Shown: positions 45,270-55,125 of the stretch, one piece after another
Layout of the letters: each line of letters begins with the position of its first letter
How positions within the stretch are numbered: the first letter of the stretch is position 1
DNA from: Streptomyces sp. NRRL S-1022
GTDB lineage: Bacteria > Actinomycetota > Actinomycetes > Streptomycetales > Streptomycetaceae
Length of the DNA stretch: 64,000 bases
Reading direction: 5' to 3'
NCBI RefSeq assembly: GCF_000720135.1
Contig: NZ_JOIU01000018.1
Coordinates: 1-64,000 of the forward strand
The notes under the pieces: generated by a model
Databases searched by the model: none
Seen by the model: the letters and a program-made list of their open reading frames with translations, nothing else
What the model was told of the DNA's origin: nothing
Translations under genes and position numbers: made by a program

Positions 45270-45860
45270 TCAGACGGTCGTGACGACGTCCTCGTACGCC
45301 AGGCGCGGCGAGCGCGGGAACCAGGCGTCCGGGCCCGGCTTGCCGATGTTGACGATCATCAGCGGGGTGTGGTCGTCGTCCAGGAACGCCTTGCGGACGC
45401 CCTCGAAGTCGAAGCCGGTCATCGGGCCGGCGGCGAGGCCCGCGGCACGGACGCCGACGATGAAGTAGGCGGCCTGCAGCGCGGCGTTCAGCGCGGCGGC
45501 ACCCTCACGGGCCGGACGCTCGCTGAAGAAGAGGTCCTTGGCCTGCGGGAAGTGCGGGAAGAGGGCCGGCAGCTCCTCGTGGAACTCGTTGTCCGCGGAG
45601 AGGATCGCGACCAGCGGGGCGGCGGCCGTCTTCGGCTGGTTGCCCTCGGCCATGTGCTGCACCAGGCGCTCGCGGGCCTCGGCGGAGCGGACCAGGGTGA
45701 TGCGCAGCGGGCTCTGGTTGAAGGCGGTCGGGCCGTACTTGACCAGGTCGTAGATCGCCTGGACCTGCTCGTCGGTCACCGGCTCGTCGGTGAAGGTGTT
45801 CGCGGTGCGGGCCTCGCGGAACAGCAGGTCCTGGGCGGCGGGGTCAAGAACGAGAGACAT
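45270..45860 (-). CDS. nitroreductase family / malonic semialdehyde reductase-like protein
   Basis: A 196-aa FMN-dependent nitroreductase-fold enzyme, closest in pattern to RutE-type malonic semialdehyde reductases. Segments include FREARTANTFTDEPVTDEQV, DLVKYGPTAFNQSPLRITLV, AEGNQPKTAAAPLVAILSAD and GLAAGPMTGFDFEGV. No rut genes are nearby, so the substrate is unknown. ATG 45860 is the start; the upstream extension is not protein-like. Confidence 0.88.
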   Translation of the reverse strand: MSLVLDPAAQDLLFREARTANTFTDEPVTDEQVQAIYDLVKYGPTAFNQSPLRITLVRSAEARERLVQHMAEGNQPKTAAAPLVAILSADNEFHEELPALFPHFPQAKDLFFSERPAREGAAALNAALQAAYFIVGVRAAGLAAGPMTGFDFEGVRKAFLDDDHTPLMIVNIGKPGPDAWFPRSPRLAYEDVVTTV

Positions 45861-46006
45861 GCGTGGACTTCCTGGTAGACGTCTTCCTCCGACGTACCGG
45901 ACCGCGGTCCGGATCGGCTGACGGGACGACACTACGCCAGCGAAGTTCAACCTTCAACCAAAGCTGGGCCGCGGTGAGCCGCCTCACAGCCCGCGGGGCC
46001 GGCGCC

Positions 46007-46237
46007 CTACCCGGCGCGGCCCTCCTCCTCCGCCTCCTCCTCGGCCAGCGCCGCGTCCAGCCGGGCCCGGGCACCCTCCAGCCAGCGCCGGCACACCTTG
46101 GCCAGCTCCTCGCCGCGCTCCCACAGCGCCAGGGACTCCTCCAGCGTCGTACCGCCCGCCTCCAGCCGCCGTACGACCTCGATCAGCTCGTCCCGCGCCT
46201 GCTCGTACGAGAGCGCCTCGTCCACCTTGCTCGTCAT
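46007..46237 (-). CDS. xseB: exodeoxyribonuclease VII small subunit
   Basis: A 76-aa XseB. The coiled helical hairpin [40 protein letters not shown], and a polyglutamate tail are diagnostic. It overlaps the xseA stop by 4 bp (46234-46237), so the two subunits are made together. The enzyme degrades single-stranded DNA in both directions. Confidence 0.95.
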   Translation of the reverse strand: MTSKVDEALSYEQARDELIEVVRRLEAGGTTLEESLALWERGEELAKVCRRWLEGARARLDAALAEEEAEEEGRAG

Positions 46238-47442
46238 TCGCCCACCTTCACTGTGAATTCACCGTCGGCGACCCGGGCCCGCAGTGCCTCGCCCGCCGTC
46301 ACCTCCGCCGGACCGCGCACCACGTGCCCGTCCGCCCGCTGGAGCACCGCGTACCCGCGCCGCAGCGTCGCGGCGGGGGAGAGGGCCACCACACGCGCGT
46401 GCGTGTGCGTCAGCTCCGAGTCCGCGCGGTCCAGCAGGTGTCCCAGGGTCCGCCGGCCGCGGCCGAGGAGCGCGGCCACCTGATCGGAACGCTCGTCGAG
46501 CATCCGGTGGGGATCCTCCATCGAGGGCCGGGCCAGCGCATGCGCCAGCCCCCGCTCCTCCCGCTCCAGATACGCGTTCGCGCACCGCCGCGCCCGGTCC
46601 CGCAGCATCCGCACCCGCTCCAGCTCCTCGCCGACGTCCGGCACGACCTTCTTCGCCGCGTCCGTCGGCGTGGACGCGCGCAGGTCGGCCACGTGGTCCA
46701 GCAGCGGGTTGTCCGGCTCGTGCCCGATCGCGGACACCACGGGCGTCCGGCACTCGGCCACCGCCCGCACCAACTGCTCGTCGGAGAACGGCAGCAGGTC
46801 CTCGACGCTGCCGCCGCCGCGCGCGACGATGATCACGTCCACCTCGTCGACCGCGTCCAGCTCCTTGACGGCCTGCACGACCTGGGGCACGGCGTGCACG
46901 CCCTGCACGGGCACGTTGCGCACCTCGAAGCGGACGGCGGGCCAGCGGTGCCGGGCGTTCTCCAGCACGTCCCGCTCCGCCGCCGAGGCCCGGCCGCACA
47001 CCAGCCCGATCAGCTGCGGCAGGAACGGCAGCGGCTTCTTCCGCTCCGGCGCGAACAGGCCCTCGGCCGCGAGCGCCTTCTTCAGCTGCTCCAGCCGGGC
47101 CAGCAGCTCACCGACGCCGACGGGCCGTATCTCGGCGGCCCGCAGGGAGAGCTGGCCCCGCGGGGCGTACCACTCCGGCTTGGCCAGGACGACGACCCGG
47201 GCGCCCTCGCCGACGACGTCGGCGACCGCGTCGAAGACCTGGCGGTAGCAGGTCACGCCGACCGAGACGTCGTGCGACGGGTCGCGCAGCGTGAGGAAGA
47301 CGACGCCGGCGCCGGGGCGGCGCGACAGCTGCGTGATCTGCCCCTCGACCCACACCGCGCCGAGCCGGTCGATCCAGCCGCCGATCAGCCGGGAGACCTC
47401 GCCGACGGGGAGCGGGGCTTCGGGAGAGGTGTTCACAGCCAT
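46234..47442 (-). CDS. xseA: exodeoxyribonuclease VII large subunit
   Basis: A 402-aa catalytic subunit. An N-terminal OB-fold ([29 protein letters not shown]) is followed by the catalytic core ([57 protein letters not shown]) and a coiled-coil C-terminus ([19 protein letters not shown]). All conserved segments are present. It is divergent from ispH across about 165 bp. Confidence 0.96.
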   Translation of the reverse strand: MAVNTSPEAPLPVGEVSRLIGGWIDRLGAVWVEGQITQLSRRPGAGVVFLTLRDPSHDVSVGVTCYRQVFDAVADVVGEGARVVVLAKPEWYAPRGQLSLRAAEIRPVGVGELLARLEQLKKALAAEGLFAPERKKPLPFLPQLIGLVCGRASAAERDVLENARHRWPAVRFEVRNVPVQGVHAVPQVVQAVKELDAVDEVDVIIVARGGGSVEDLLPFSDEQLVRAVAECRTPVVSAIGHEPDNPLLDHVADLRASTPTDAAKKVVPDVGEELERVRMLRDRARRCANAYLEREERGLAHALARPSMEDPHRMLDERSDQVAALLGRGRRTLGHLLDRADSELTHTHARVVALSPAATLRRGYAVLQRADGHVVRGPAEVTAGEALRARVADGEFTVKVGE

Positions 47443-47608
47443 GCGGCGAGCCTAACGGCCGGTGCCGACAGTGCGGCCGTGCGCCGTGGGGCTCACGCCC
47501 GTTTTCCGGCTGCCGGTCCGGGGCGGGCCACCCGCGCGGTTCCCGGTGCCCTCCAGGGCGCGGACACATGATCTCTGCGCCCCCGGACGCGGCCTTACGA
47601 TGGGACGC

Positions 47609-48616
47609 ATGACCGCTTCGTCTGGCCGCCGTGTCCTGCTCGCCGCCCCCCGGGGCTACTGCGCCGGCGTGGACCGCGCCGTGATCGCCGTCGAGAAAGC
47701 CCTGGAGCAGTACGGGGCCCCGATCTACGTCCGGCACGAGATCGTGCACAACAAGTACGTCGTGCAGACCCTGGAGAAGAAGGGCGCCGTCTTCGTCGAG
47801 CGCACGGAGGAGGTGCCGCCCGGCAACATCGTCATGTTCTCGGCGCACGGCGTCGCCCCCACGGTGCACGAGGAGGCCCGGCAGGGCCGGCTCGCCACGA
47901 TCGACGCCACCTGCCCCCTGGTCACCAAGGTCCACAAGGAAGCCGTCCGGTACGCGGGCGAGGACTACGACATCCTCCTGATCGGCCACGAGGGCCACGA
48001 GGAGGTCATCGGCACCTCCGGCGAGGCCCCCGACCACATCCAGCTGGTGGACGGCCCCGAGGACGTGGAGAAGGTCGAGGTCCGCGACCCGTCGAAGGTC
48101 GTCTGGCTGTCCCAGACCACCCTCTCCGTGGACGAGACCATGGAGACCGTCGACGCCCTGAAGACGAAGTTCCCCGGGCTGGTCTCCCCGCCCAGCGACG
48201 ACATCTGCTACGCCACGCAGAACCGGCAGCTCGCCGTGAAGCAGATGGGCGCCGAGGCGGAACTGGTCATCGTCGTCGGCTCGCGCAACTCCTCCAACTC
48301 CAAGCGGCTGGTCGAGGTCGCCAAGCTCGCCGGCGCCCGCGAGGCGTACCTGGTGGACTTCGCCGACGAGATCGACGAGGCCTGGCTGGACGGCGTCACC
48401 ACGGTCGGCGTCACCTCCGGGGCCTCCGTGCCGGAGGTGCTCGTCGAGCAGGTGCTGGAGTGGCTCGCCGAGCGCGGTTACGCCGACGTGGAGCTGGTCA
48501 AGGCCGCCGAAGAGTCGATCACCTTCTCGCTGCCCAAGGAACTCCGCCGTGACCTGCGTGAAGAGGCGGCGGCCCTGGTCGCCCAGCGCGGCGGAAGCGG
48601 TACACCCGGGGCGTGA
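47609..48616 (+). CDS. ispH: 4-hydroxy-3-methylbut-2-enyl diphosphate reductase
   Basis: A 335-aa IspH, the last enzyme of the MEP isoprenoid pathway. The three Fe-S ligand cysteines are in [25 protein letters not shown] and [19 protein letters not shown] and [11 protein letters not shown] are also conserved. It has a possible -10 (TACGAT, 47596-47601) 7 nt before ATG 47609, suggesting a leaderless transcript; ATG 47600 is an alternative that would fall inside the -10. It supplies precursors to the prenyl synthase at 20.6 kb. Confidence 0.96.
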   Translation: MTASSGRRVLLAAPRGYCAGVDRAVIAVEKALEQYGAPIYVRHEIVHNKYVVQTLEKKGAVFVERTEEVPPGNIVMFSAHGVAPTVHEEARQGRLATIDATCPLVTKVHKEAVRYAGEDYDILLIGHEGHEEVIGTSGEAPDHIQLVDGPEDVEKVEVRDPSKVVWLSQTTLSVDETMETVDALKTKFPGLVSPPSDDICYATQNRQLAVKQMGAEAELVIVVGSRNSSNSKRLVEVAKLAGAREAYLVDFADEIDEAWLDGVTTVGVTSGASVPEVLVEQVLEWLAERGYADVELVKAAEESITFSLPKELRRDLREEAAALVAQRGGSGTPGA

Positions 48617-48645
48617 CCGTCGGTGGCCCGTCGTAACGTGGAGCC

Positions 48646-49392
48646 ATGCAGATCTTCGGCGTGGACATCGGCGGATCCGGGATCAAGGGCGCCCCAGTGG
48701 ATCTGGACCGGGGCGACCTGGCCCAGGAGCGCTGCAAGGTGCTCACCCCGCACCCGGCGACGCCCGACGGCGTGGCCGACGGGGTCAAGCAGGTCGTGGA
48801 CCACTTCGGCTGGACCGGCCCGGTCGGGCTGACCTTCCCCGGAGTGGTCACCGGCGGGGCTACGGTCCGGACGGCGGCGAACGTCGACAAGGGCTGGATC
48901 GACACGGACGCGCGCGCGTTGTTCAGCGGCAGACTCGGCGGCCTCCCGGTGACCGTCGTCAACGACGCGGACGCGGCGGGCGTCGCCGAGATGGAGTTCG
49001 GCGCCGGACGGGGCCGCCGGGGCCCGGTGATCCTGCTCACCTTCGGCACGGGCATCGGCAGCGCCGTCTTCGTGGACGGCACCCTGCTCCCGAACACCGA
49101 GCTGGGCCACCTGGAGCTGGACGGCCACGACGCGGAGAAGCGCGCCTCCAGCAAGGCCAAGGAGGACCACGACCTCAGCTGGGAGCAGTGGGCCCACCGC
49201 GTCCAGAAGTACCTGGCCCACGTGGAGATGCTGTTCTCCCCCGAGCTGTTCATCATCGGCGGCGGCGTCAGCCGCAAGGCCCACAAGTTCCTGCACCTCA
49301 TCGAGGACATCAGGGCCGAGATCGTCCCCGCGCAGCTGCAGAACAACGCGGGGATCGTGGGGGCCGCGATGCGCGCGGCCCAGCACGCCTGA
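48646..49392 (+). CDS. ppgK: polyphosphate glucokinase
   Basis: A 248-aa ROK-family kinase that phosphorylates glucose using polyphosphate (and often ATP). It has the phosphate-1 loop FGVDIGGSGIKGAPVD, TFPGVVTGG, NDADAAGVAEMEFGAGRG, LLTFGTGIGSAVFVDG and LFIIGGGVSRK. The TELGHLELDGHDAEKRASS region is characteristic of actinobacterial PpgK. It lies 29 bp after ispH. Confidence 0.94.
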   Translation: MQIFGVDIGGSGIKGAPVDLDRGDLAQERCKVLTPHPATPDGVADGVKQVVDHFGWTGPVGLTFPGVVTGGATVRTAANVDKGWIDTDARALFSGRLGGLPVTVVNDADAAGVAEMEFGAGRGRRGPVILLTFGTGIGSAVFVDGTLLPNTELGHLELDGHDAEKRASSKAKEDHDLSWEQWAHRVQKYLAHVEMLFSPELFIIGGGVSRKAHKFLHLIEDIRAEIVPAQLQNNAGIVGAAMRAAQHA

Positions 49393-49452
49393 TCGCGCGG
49401 GGCTCGCGGGCGGGGGTGGGCTCCCGCCGCGCGGGCCCCGGCCCGGCCGCCG

Positions 49453-49986
49453 TCAGCCGCGTCGTCGGCGGCGCTGCACCCAGCGCACCCGGCGGACGAG
49501 CACGATCAGCCCGGCGGCCAGTGTCCCGCCGTACAGCCAGCCCGCCTGGGTGGCGAGTCCGGTGACCAGGCCCATCATGCGGCCGAGCAGCCCCCCGCCG
49601 CCGTCGGCGACCGGCAGCAGGCCCACGGCGAAGGCGATCGGTGCCACCACGGGCGCCGTCAGCACGTCCCCGGCGCGCACCCACAGCGCGGTCAGCACGC
49701 ACACCGGCAGGAACAGCACGCCGTAGACCGTGAGGGACGCGCCGAACAGCAGCTGGTCCAGGTAGCCGAGCAGGAACATCGCCGCGGCGCAGAACAGCCC
49801 GCTGCCGAGCCCGGTCAGCCGGGGGTCCGGCAGCCGCAGCGCCGGGCCGGGCCGCAGCCCGGCCACCGGCCGGGGGGGCCGGCGCCCGCCGCCCGGCCGG
49901 CGCCGTGCCTGCGGCGGCAGCGGGGGCGAGGAGGGCGTGCCGCGTCGCGGTCCGTCGTTCGCAGGTCGCGTTCTGTGTTGCTCCAC
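49453..49986 (-). CDS. small membrane protein (DUF6542-like)
   Basis: A 177-aa protein. A Pro/Arg-rich cytoplasmic N-terminus (about 50 residues) is followed by four to five hydrophobic helices (LGSGLFCAAAMFLLGYLDQL, VYGVLFLPVCVLTALWVRAG, VVAPIAFAVGLLPV, WLYGGTLAAGLIVLV) and a basic C-terminus. The function is unknown. GTG 49986 lies 8 nt after TAGGTT on the minus strand, another likely leaderless start. It is divergent from ychF. Confidence 0.8.
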   Translation of the reverse strand: MEQHRTRPANDGPRRGTPSSPPLPPQARRRPGGGRRPPRPVAGLRPGPALRLPDPRLTGLGSGLFCAAAMFLLGYLDQLLFGASLTVYGVLFLPVCVLTALWVRAGDVLTAPVVAPIAFAVGLLPVADGGGGLLGRMMGLVTGLATQAGWLYGGTLAAGLIVLVRRVRWVQRRRRRG

Positions 49987-50171
49987 AGGGACCAACCTAG
50001 GTCTGTTTATGTGCCCAATCGGCCCCCAGACACGCCGGTGGGGGGAGCTTGGCCGGGCGTTCGACGCTCCCGCGTCCCGGGCGCCCGGGACGCCGTAAAC
50101 TGGTGGATCGGCCAGTGTCGGTCTCTGGCCCCTGGCAGCCCCTGGCCCCCTCAACTACGGGAAGTCGCAAC

Positions 50172-51256
<1,085 letters not shown>

Positions 51257-51260
<4 letters not shown>

Positions 51261-52513
51261 CCCGTCCGGAGAAAGGCCGACTGACCTGCGACGGAGTGGG
51301 TCGGGCGGCCTTTGGGACGATCAGTTTGCCTGCCCAGCTGCTGATGATGCTGGCGGATCTTCCTGTTGCCCGGCGGCTCCCTGCTGCTGGGGCCGACAAG
51401 GAGGATCCCGTTCGCTCGGCGCGAGCGGTCGCCTACGAGGCGGTGTTCACAACCCTCGATGAGCTCGACTCGGGGAGTGATGTGAACGTACCGGGCATCG
51501 ACGTCGGCTGGCTCGTCATGGAGTCAGCCGAGCGGACCGGTGGCAGTAGCCCTGGTGCAGGGCCCGCGGCGCACCCTGATGCCCTCGCTGCTCGTGGCAG
51601 CGAGGGCATCAGTCGTCAGGCGGCGTCACGGCAGATCACCGCGGCCTTCAGCGCCGCCGATGAGCGCCTCGGCGGCGGGCACGGCCTGACCACCGTCACC
51701 GCGTACCTCGCCGACACAGCCGCCCCCATGCTGCGCGGACGGTTCCCCAGCGAAGCCTTACGCCGGGCCGCCTTCGGCGCTGTCGCCGAACTCGCCTACC
51801 TCGCAGGGTGGAAGCACCACGACCTCGGCCAGGAAGGCGCCGCCCAGCGCTACTACCAGGTCGGCTACAAGCTCGCCTGCGAAGCCGACCCGCACGGCCA
51901 CGCCGCCTGGATGATGCGCGCTCTCGCCCACCAGGCCCTGAGCCTCAAGCAGCCCCACCACTGCGTCGACCTCGTCGAAGGCGCCCTGCGCACAGGTCTC
52001 GGCCACGTCGACGGCCAAACCGAGGCCCTCCTTCACATCACCCACGCCCGCGCCTACGCAGCCACCGACGAGCACCCGTCGGCTGCCCGGGCCCTCTTGG
52101 CCGCCGAAGATGCCCTCTTACGGGATGACGGCCCCCAGCCCAGCTACTCCCGCGTCAGCGGACCCGCCGCCGGCACCGTAGCCAGCCACACCGCCCGCAC
52201 CCTGACCGACCTGGCAGACCACATCGGCACCGAGCAGCAGCACCGGGATGCCCTCACCCGCTGGGACCCCGAAAAGTACAAGCGCGTCCACGCCCTCACC
52301 CACGCCGACCTCGGCGACAGCCTCGCAGCCCAGGCCCGCGCCGACGAGGCCGTCGCCGCCTGGACCCAGGCCCTGGTTCTCATGGAGGGCATGACCTCCG
52401 ACCGCACCCGCAAGGCGATCACGTCGATCCGCTCCACCCTCGCGGTCTACCAGCGGCGCAAGGTACCCGGTGCCGCCGATCTCGCCCGCCGTGCCCGCGA
52501 GGCCCTCGCCTAA
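51257..52513 (+). CDS. TPR-type regulator-like protein with two TTA codons
   Basis: Up to 418 aa, mostly helical with repeats in the C-terminal two-thirds like the TPR part of Streptomyces XRE-TPR regulators: LAYLAGWKHHDLGQEGAAQR, LVEGALRTGLGHVDGQTEAL, HADLGDSLAAQARADEAVAA. No HTH is visible at the N-terminus, so it may be a shortened relative. Leu codons at 51758-51760 and 52118-52120 are TTA, predicting bldA dependence. GTG 51257 overlaps the ychF stop, but the true start may be further in (for example ATG 51343 or 51346). It pairs with the Nudix gene that follows. Confidence 0.72.
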
Positions 52514-52547
52514 CATGCCCAACAACCCGCCCGACGAAGGGAACACC

Positions 52548-53060
52548 GTGGCCCAGCAGACCGACGACCGCTCCCAAGCCCTCAAGCCGGCGCTCGAATC
52601 GATGACCCTGCTGGTCGCGGCCGTCATCGTCCACGACAAGGCCACCAACCGCGTCGTCCTTCTCCAACGCGGCGAGAACGCGAAGTTCGCCCAGGGCCTG
52701 TGGGACCTCCCCGTCGGCAAGAGCGAACCGGGCGAGCCCATCACCGAAACCGCGGTCCGCGAACTCTACGAGGAGACCGGCCTCACGGTGAAGCCCGAGA
52801 CCCTGAAGGTAGCCCACATCATCCACGGCGCCTGGGGCGTGGAGGCCCCCAACGGCTTCCTCACCGTCGTCTTCGCCGCCCACGAATGGACCGGCGAACC
52901 CGAGAACCGCGAGCCCCGCAAGCACTCCCAGGTCCGCTGGGTCGACGCCAACGCCATCCCCGAAGCCTTCGTGGGCACCACGGCCAGCGCCCTTCACCAC
53001 TACCTGAGCGACGGGGCTGCGGTATCCCTGGACGGGTGGCCGGCAAGAGCAACATCGTGA
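52548..53060 (+). CDS. Nudix hydrolase
   Basis: A 170-aa Nudix protein. The Nudix box GKSEPGEPITETAVRELYEETGLTV is complete in its catalytic residues (given here as its start and REL-EE core). AAVIVHDKATNRVVLLQRGE precedes it, and HIIHGAWGVEAPNGFLTVVF follows. It hydrolyses a nucleoside-diphosphate-linked substrate that cannot be identified. GTG 52548 has GAAGGGA about 7 nt upstream; an ATG at 52515 would add 11 residues. It is downstream of, and probably co-transcribed with, the TTA-containing gene. Confidence 0.85.
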   Translation: MAQQTDDRSQALKPALESMTLLVAAVIVHDKATNRVVLLQRGENAKFAQGLWDLPVGKSEPGEPITETAVRELYEETGLTVKPETLKVAHIIHGAWGVEAPNGFLTVVFAAHEWTGEPENREPRKHSQVRWVDANAIPEAFVGTTASALHHYLSDGAAVSLDGWPARATS

Positions 53061-53124
53061 TCGACTGGATGTCGAGGATCACGTACGGTGCTCAAAGGAG
53101 CGACGCGCCCTAACCAGCGAAGGG

Positions 53125-53159
53125 GCTGCCCGACCCGTCGTAGATCCGGGGCGGGCAGC
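53125..53159 (+). terminator. hairpin after the Nudix gene
   Basis: GCTGCCCG, a bulged A and CCC pair with GGG and CGGGCAGC across a 12-nt loop. It could terminate the Nudix transcript from the left or a decayed minus-strand gene from the right. Confidence 0.55.
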
Positions 53160-53189
53160 TCGGACGTTCACAGTAGGCGCGATGAACGG

Positions 53190-53543
53190 TTAGACCGAGT
53201 CGCTTCGGTCGCGGATGAGCTTGGTAATCGACACCACCCTTGGGCGACCAACATTGCTGACTCCAAAGCCAAGGCCATGCCTGTAGATCTCTGGCATCCA
53301 GTATTGGTCGTTTTCTCCGAAAAGGACGCCGTTTGCTAGACGGTCCTGACTGGAACGTTTTCTAGCTCGATTGCGGAGATTTTCTCTCGGCTTGATTGAG
53401 GTATCAGCGCGGCGCCATAGCGCCAAGCCTCGTGAAGCTGATGTTGTTCCACCCTGGACTGCTGGTTGTGTCGACGGCGACAGCCGCCCAGCTGGCCTAT
53501 CGTCTCGGCGCTGAGCCTGAGTGCCTTGGCGAGTGCCCTCAGG
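53190..53543 (-). pseudogene. low-GC decayed coding remnants
   Basis: This stretch has visibly lower G+C than any neighbouring gene. The minus strand shows pieces of protein-like sequence in two frames. One is an open frame with no start ending at 53336 (ALAKALRLSAETIGQL near 53520, ending ISAIELENVPVRTV). The other is a 78-codon frame (53190-53426) ending with GVSNVGRPRVVSITKLIRDR. Neither has a usual start with ribosome-binding site. They look like debris of one or more acquired genes; no family is recognised. Confidence 0.4.
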
Positions 53544-53897
53544 TCATGCGTCCGGAGCTCGGGTGGCAGGTCCGCAGTGTTCCGTGCGTTTGTGCCGTTC
53601 TTGCCCAGGACTGCTGTCTTGAGGCCGCAACAGCAGGTCCGGTTCGGGCCGGTTCCGTTCGTCCAGCCTGATGGTCATCTCACGGCCGACCCTGACATCG
53701 CTGGGCGCCTGCTCCATGAGAGCGACGGTGAGCATGGTGACGAGGTGGCCGCGCCACCACCTCTGGGGCGACATCACGAAGACGAGGGCTCCGTCGATCA
53801 GCTCGGTGTGGCGTGGTGCCTCGGGGAGGCGGTCCAGGTCCTCCGCGAACCAGCCTTCCCCGCGCGGCGGGCGCATCCAGTCGGGCAGTGCGCTCAT
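53544..53897 (-). pseudogene. truncated Uma2-like (DUF820) nuclease-fold gene
   Basis: The frame starts at ATG 53897 with Uma2-like sequence: DLDRLPEAPRHTELIDGALV, MSPQRWWRGHLVTML and RLDERNRPEPDLLL. Uma2 proteins normally run to about 190 residues, with a PD-(D/E)xK-type core after this point (usually VVLAVEVVSPDS). Here homology stops near 53640 and the frame ends in unrelated residues at 117 aa. The nuclease core is missing, so the product is probably inactive. The break coincides with the low-GC stretch, suggesting a recombination junction. Confidence 0.65.
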
Positions 53898-53900
53898 GGG

Positions 53901-54554
53901 TCAACGGTAGCCATTCGACGGGACCCGGGCCACGAGATCGTCAACAGGTCGTGCCGACTCGGCCGGCGTCTGCGGCACGCGTTCCGGAACGGTCCAGGCA
54001 GGATCCGGCTGCCAGCGGGACCAGGCCGGGTCCCACCACGGCTCGCCCCGGTCGAGGGCGAGCGCCAGCTCGCGGGCCGCCTCGCGCACCCGGTCGGCCT
54101 CGCCCTCGGCGAAGCCGCCCGCCGCCGCCCGGCTCTCGAAGTGGTCGACGTCCTTCCAGCGGTAGGGACCGCCGTCGCCGGGCACCCAGATGTCGAGTTC
54201 GAGGTCGAGGGTGTCGATGCCGAGGGTCGTCCTGCGGAACGGCCGCTGGAAGTTGACGTACCAGTCGTGACGGGAACGGTCGTCGCTCCAGAAGACCCAG
54301 ACCGCGTACAGGTCGCCGGGCCGCTGGAGCTGGAGTACCCCGGGCGACTGCCAGGTGTCCGCGACGGCCTGCCAGGGATGCGGCCCCCAGGAGAACGGGC
54401 CCGAGCCGAACGTCAGGGGTGTGTGCTGTGCCATGTACAGCACCAGCAGCTCGTCGCTGTCCTCCACCACGCGCACGGGACAGGTGATCCACGGCCGGTC
54501 GTCGAGCAGCTCGCGGCGGATGACGACCTGTCCCGGAGAGAAGCGTTCTGTCAT
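53901..54554 (-). CDS. DUF402 family protein (copy 2)
   Basis: A 217-aa DUF402/FomD-like protein, a paralogue of the protein at 38073-38762. Shared features are the N-terminal barrel (SPGQVVIRRELLDDRPWITC), FWSDDRSRHDWYVNFQRPFR and the metal-binding core LDLELDIWVPGDGGPYRWKD, plus a WWDPAWSRWQPDPAW tail. It has a 3-bp gap to the truncated Uma2-like gene downstream. The substrate is unknown. Confidence 0.85.
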   Translation of the reverse strand: MTERFSPGQVVIRRELLDDRPWITCPVRVVEDSDELLVLYMAQHTPLTFGSGPFSWGPHPWQAVADTWQSPGVLQLQRPGDLYAVWVFWSDDRSRHDWYVNFQRPFRRTTLGIDTLDLELDIWVPGDGGPYRWKDVDHFESRAAAGGFAEGEADRVREAARELALALDRGEPWWDPAWSRWQPDPAWTVPERVPQTPAESARPVDDLVARVPSNGYR

Positions 54555-54616
54555 GCCGGTACGGAAACACATCGCGTCCGGCCCCCCGCCCGCCGCACCG
54601 CCGGCGTGCCGGAGTG

Positions 54617-55045
54617 TCAGGCCGGCCTGGGCGCCGGGCGGGCGAGGGCCGCCTCCTCCTGACCGTCGGCGTGCGCGGCGTCGTACACCGCGTGGGCGCG
54701 GGCGATGTCGCCGCTGTGCCGCTTGGCCCAGCCGACGAGGGAGAGGAGGGTCTCGTGCAGTTCGAGCGCCATCTCGGTGCACTCGTACTCGACCTTGGGC
54801 GGAACGGTCGGGTAGACGGTGCGCACCAGCAGGCCCTCGCGTTCGAGCTTGCGGAGATTGAGGGTGAGCATGCGGCGGCTGATGCCCTCGATGGTGCGCT
54901 CCAACTCGGTGAAGCGCACCGGCCCTTTCGCCGCGGCGACGAGGATTCCGATGGCCCACTTGCCGGCGACACGGTCCAGGACTTCGCTCACCGGGCACGC
55001 CGGGTTCTCGGCCTGCTCCGTCACATCGATGTGACTACGGGACAT
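54617..55045 (-). CDS. HxlR-family transcriptional regulator
   Basis: A 142-aa HxlR-type winged-helix regulator. It has ENPACPVSEVLDRVAGKWAI with the conserved sensor-position Cys, RFTELERTIEGISRRMLTLN (recognition helix), LEREGLLVRTVYPTVPPKVE (wing) and YECTEMALEL. It is divergent from the DHA2 exporter gene, so it probably represses it in response to a toxic electrophile or substrate; this is inference. Codons 4-8 lie within a perfect TCACATCGATGTGA palindrome (55021-55034). Confidence 0.92.
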   Translation of the reverse strand: MSRSHIDVTEQAENPACPVSEVLDRVAGKWAIGILVAAAKGPVRFTELERTIEGISRRMLTLNLRKLEREGLLVRTVYPTVPPKVEYECTEMALELHETLLSLVGWAKRHSGDIARAHAVYDAAHADGQEEAALARPAPRPA

Positions 55046-55074
55046 AAATGTGCCTCCTTCCGCAGGCCGCGATG

Positions 55075-55098
55075 GTTACACAGGATGGACTCCGTAAC
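55075..55098. promoter_or_regulatory. GTTAC/GTAAC dyad between the HxlR and exporter genes
   Basis: GTTAC (55075-55079) and GTAAC (55094-55098) form an inverted repeat with 14 bp between the arms, centred in the 80-bp divergent region. This is the size expected for an HxlR dimer site and would cover both promoters. Confidence 0.6.
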
Positions 55099-55125
55099 AA
55101 AGTGAACCCCTAGGGAGGGAGTCCC

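Noticed and set aside
53396..53671. Plus-strand 91-codon frame opposite the Uma2-like fragment
   Set aside because: No ribosome-binding site, odd composition, and it overlaps minus-strand sequence with recognisable homology.
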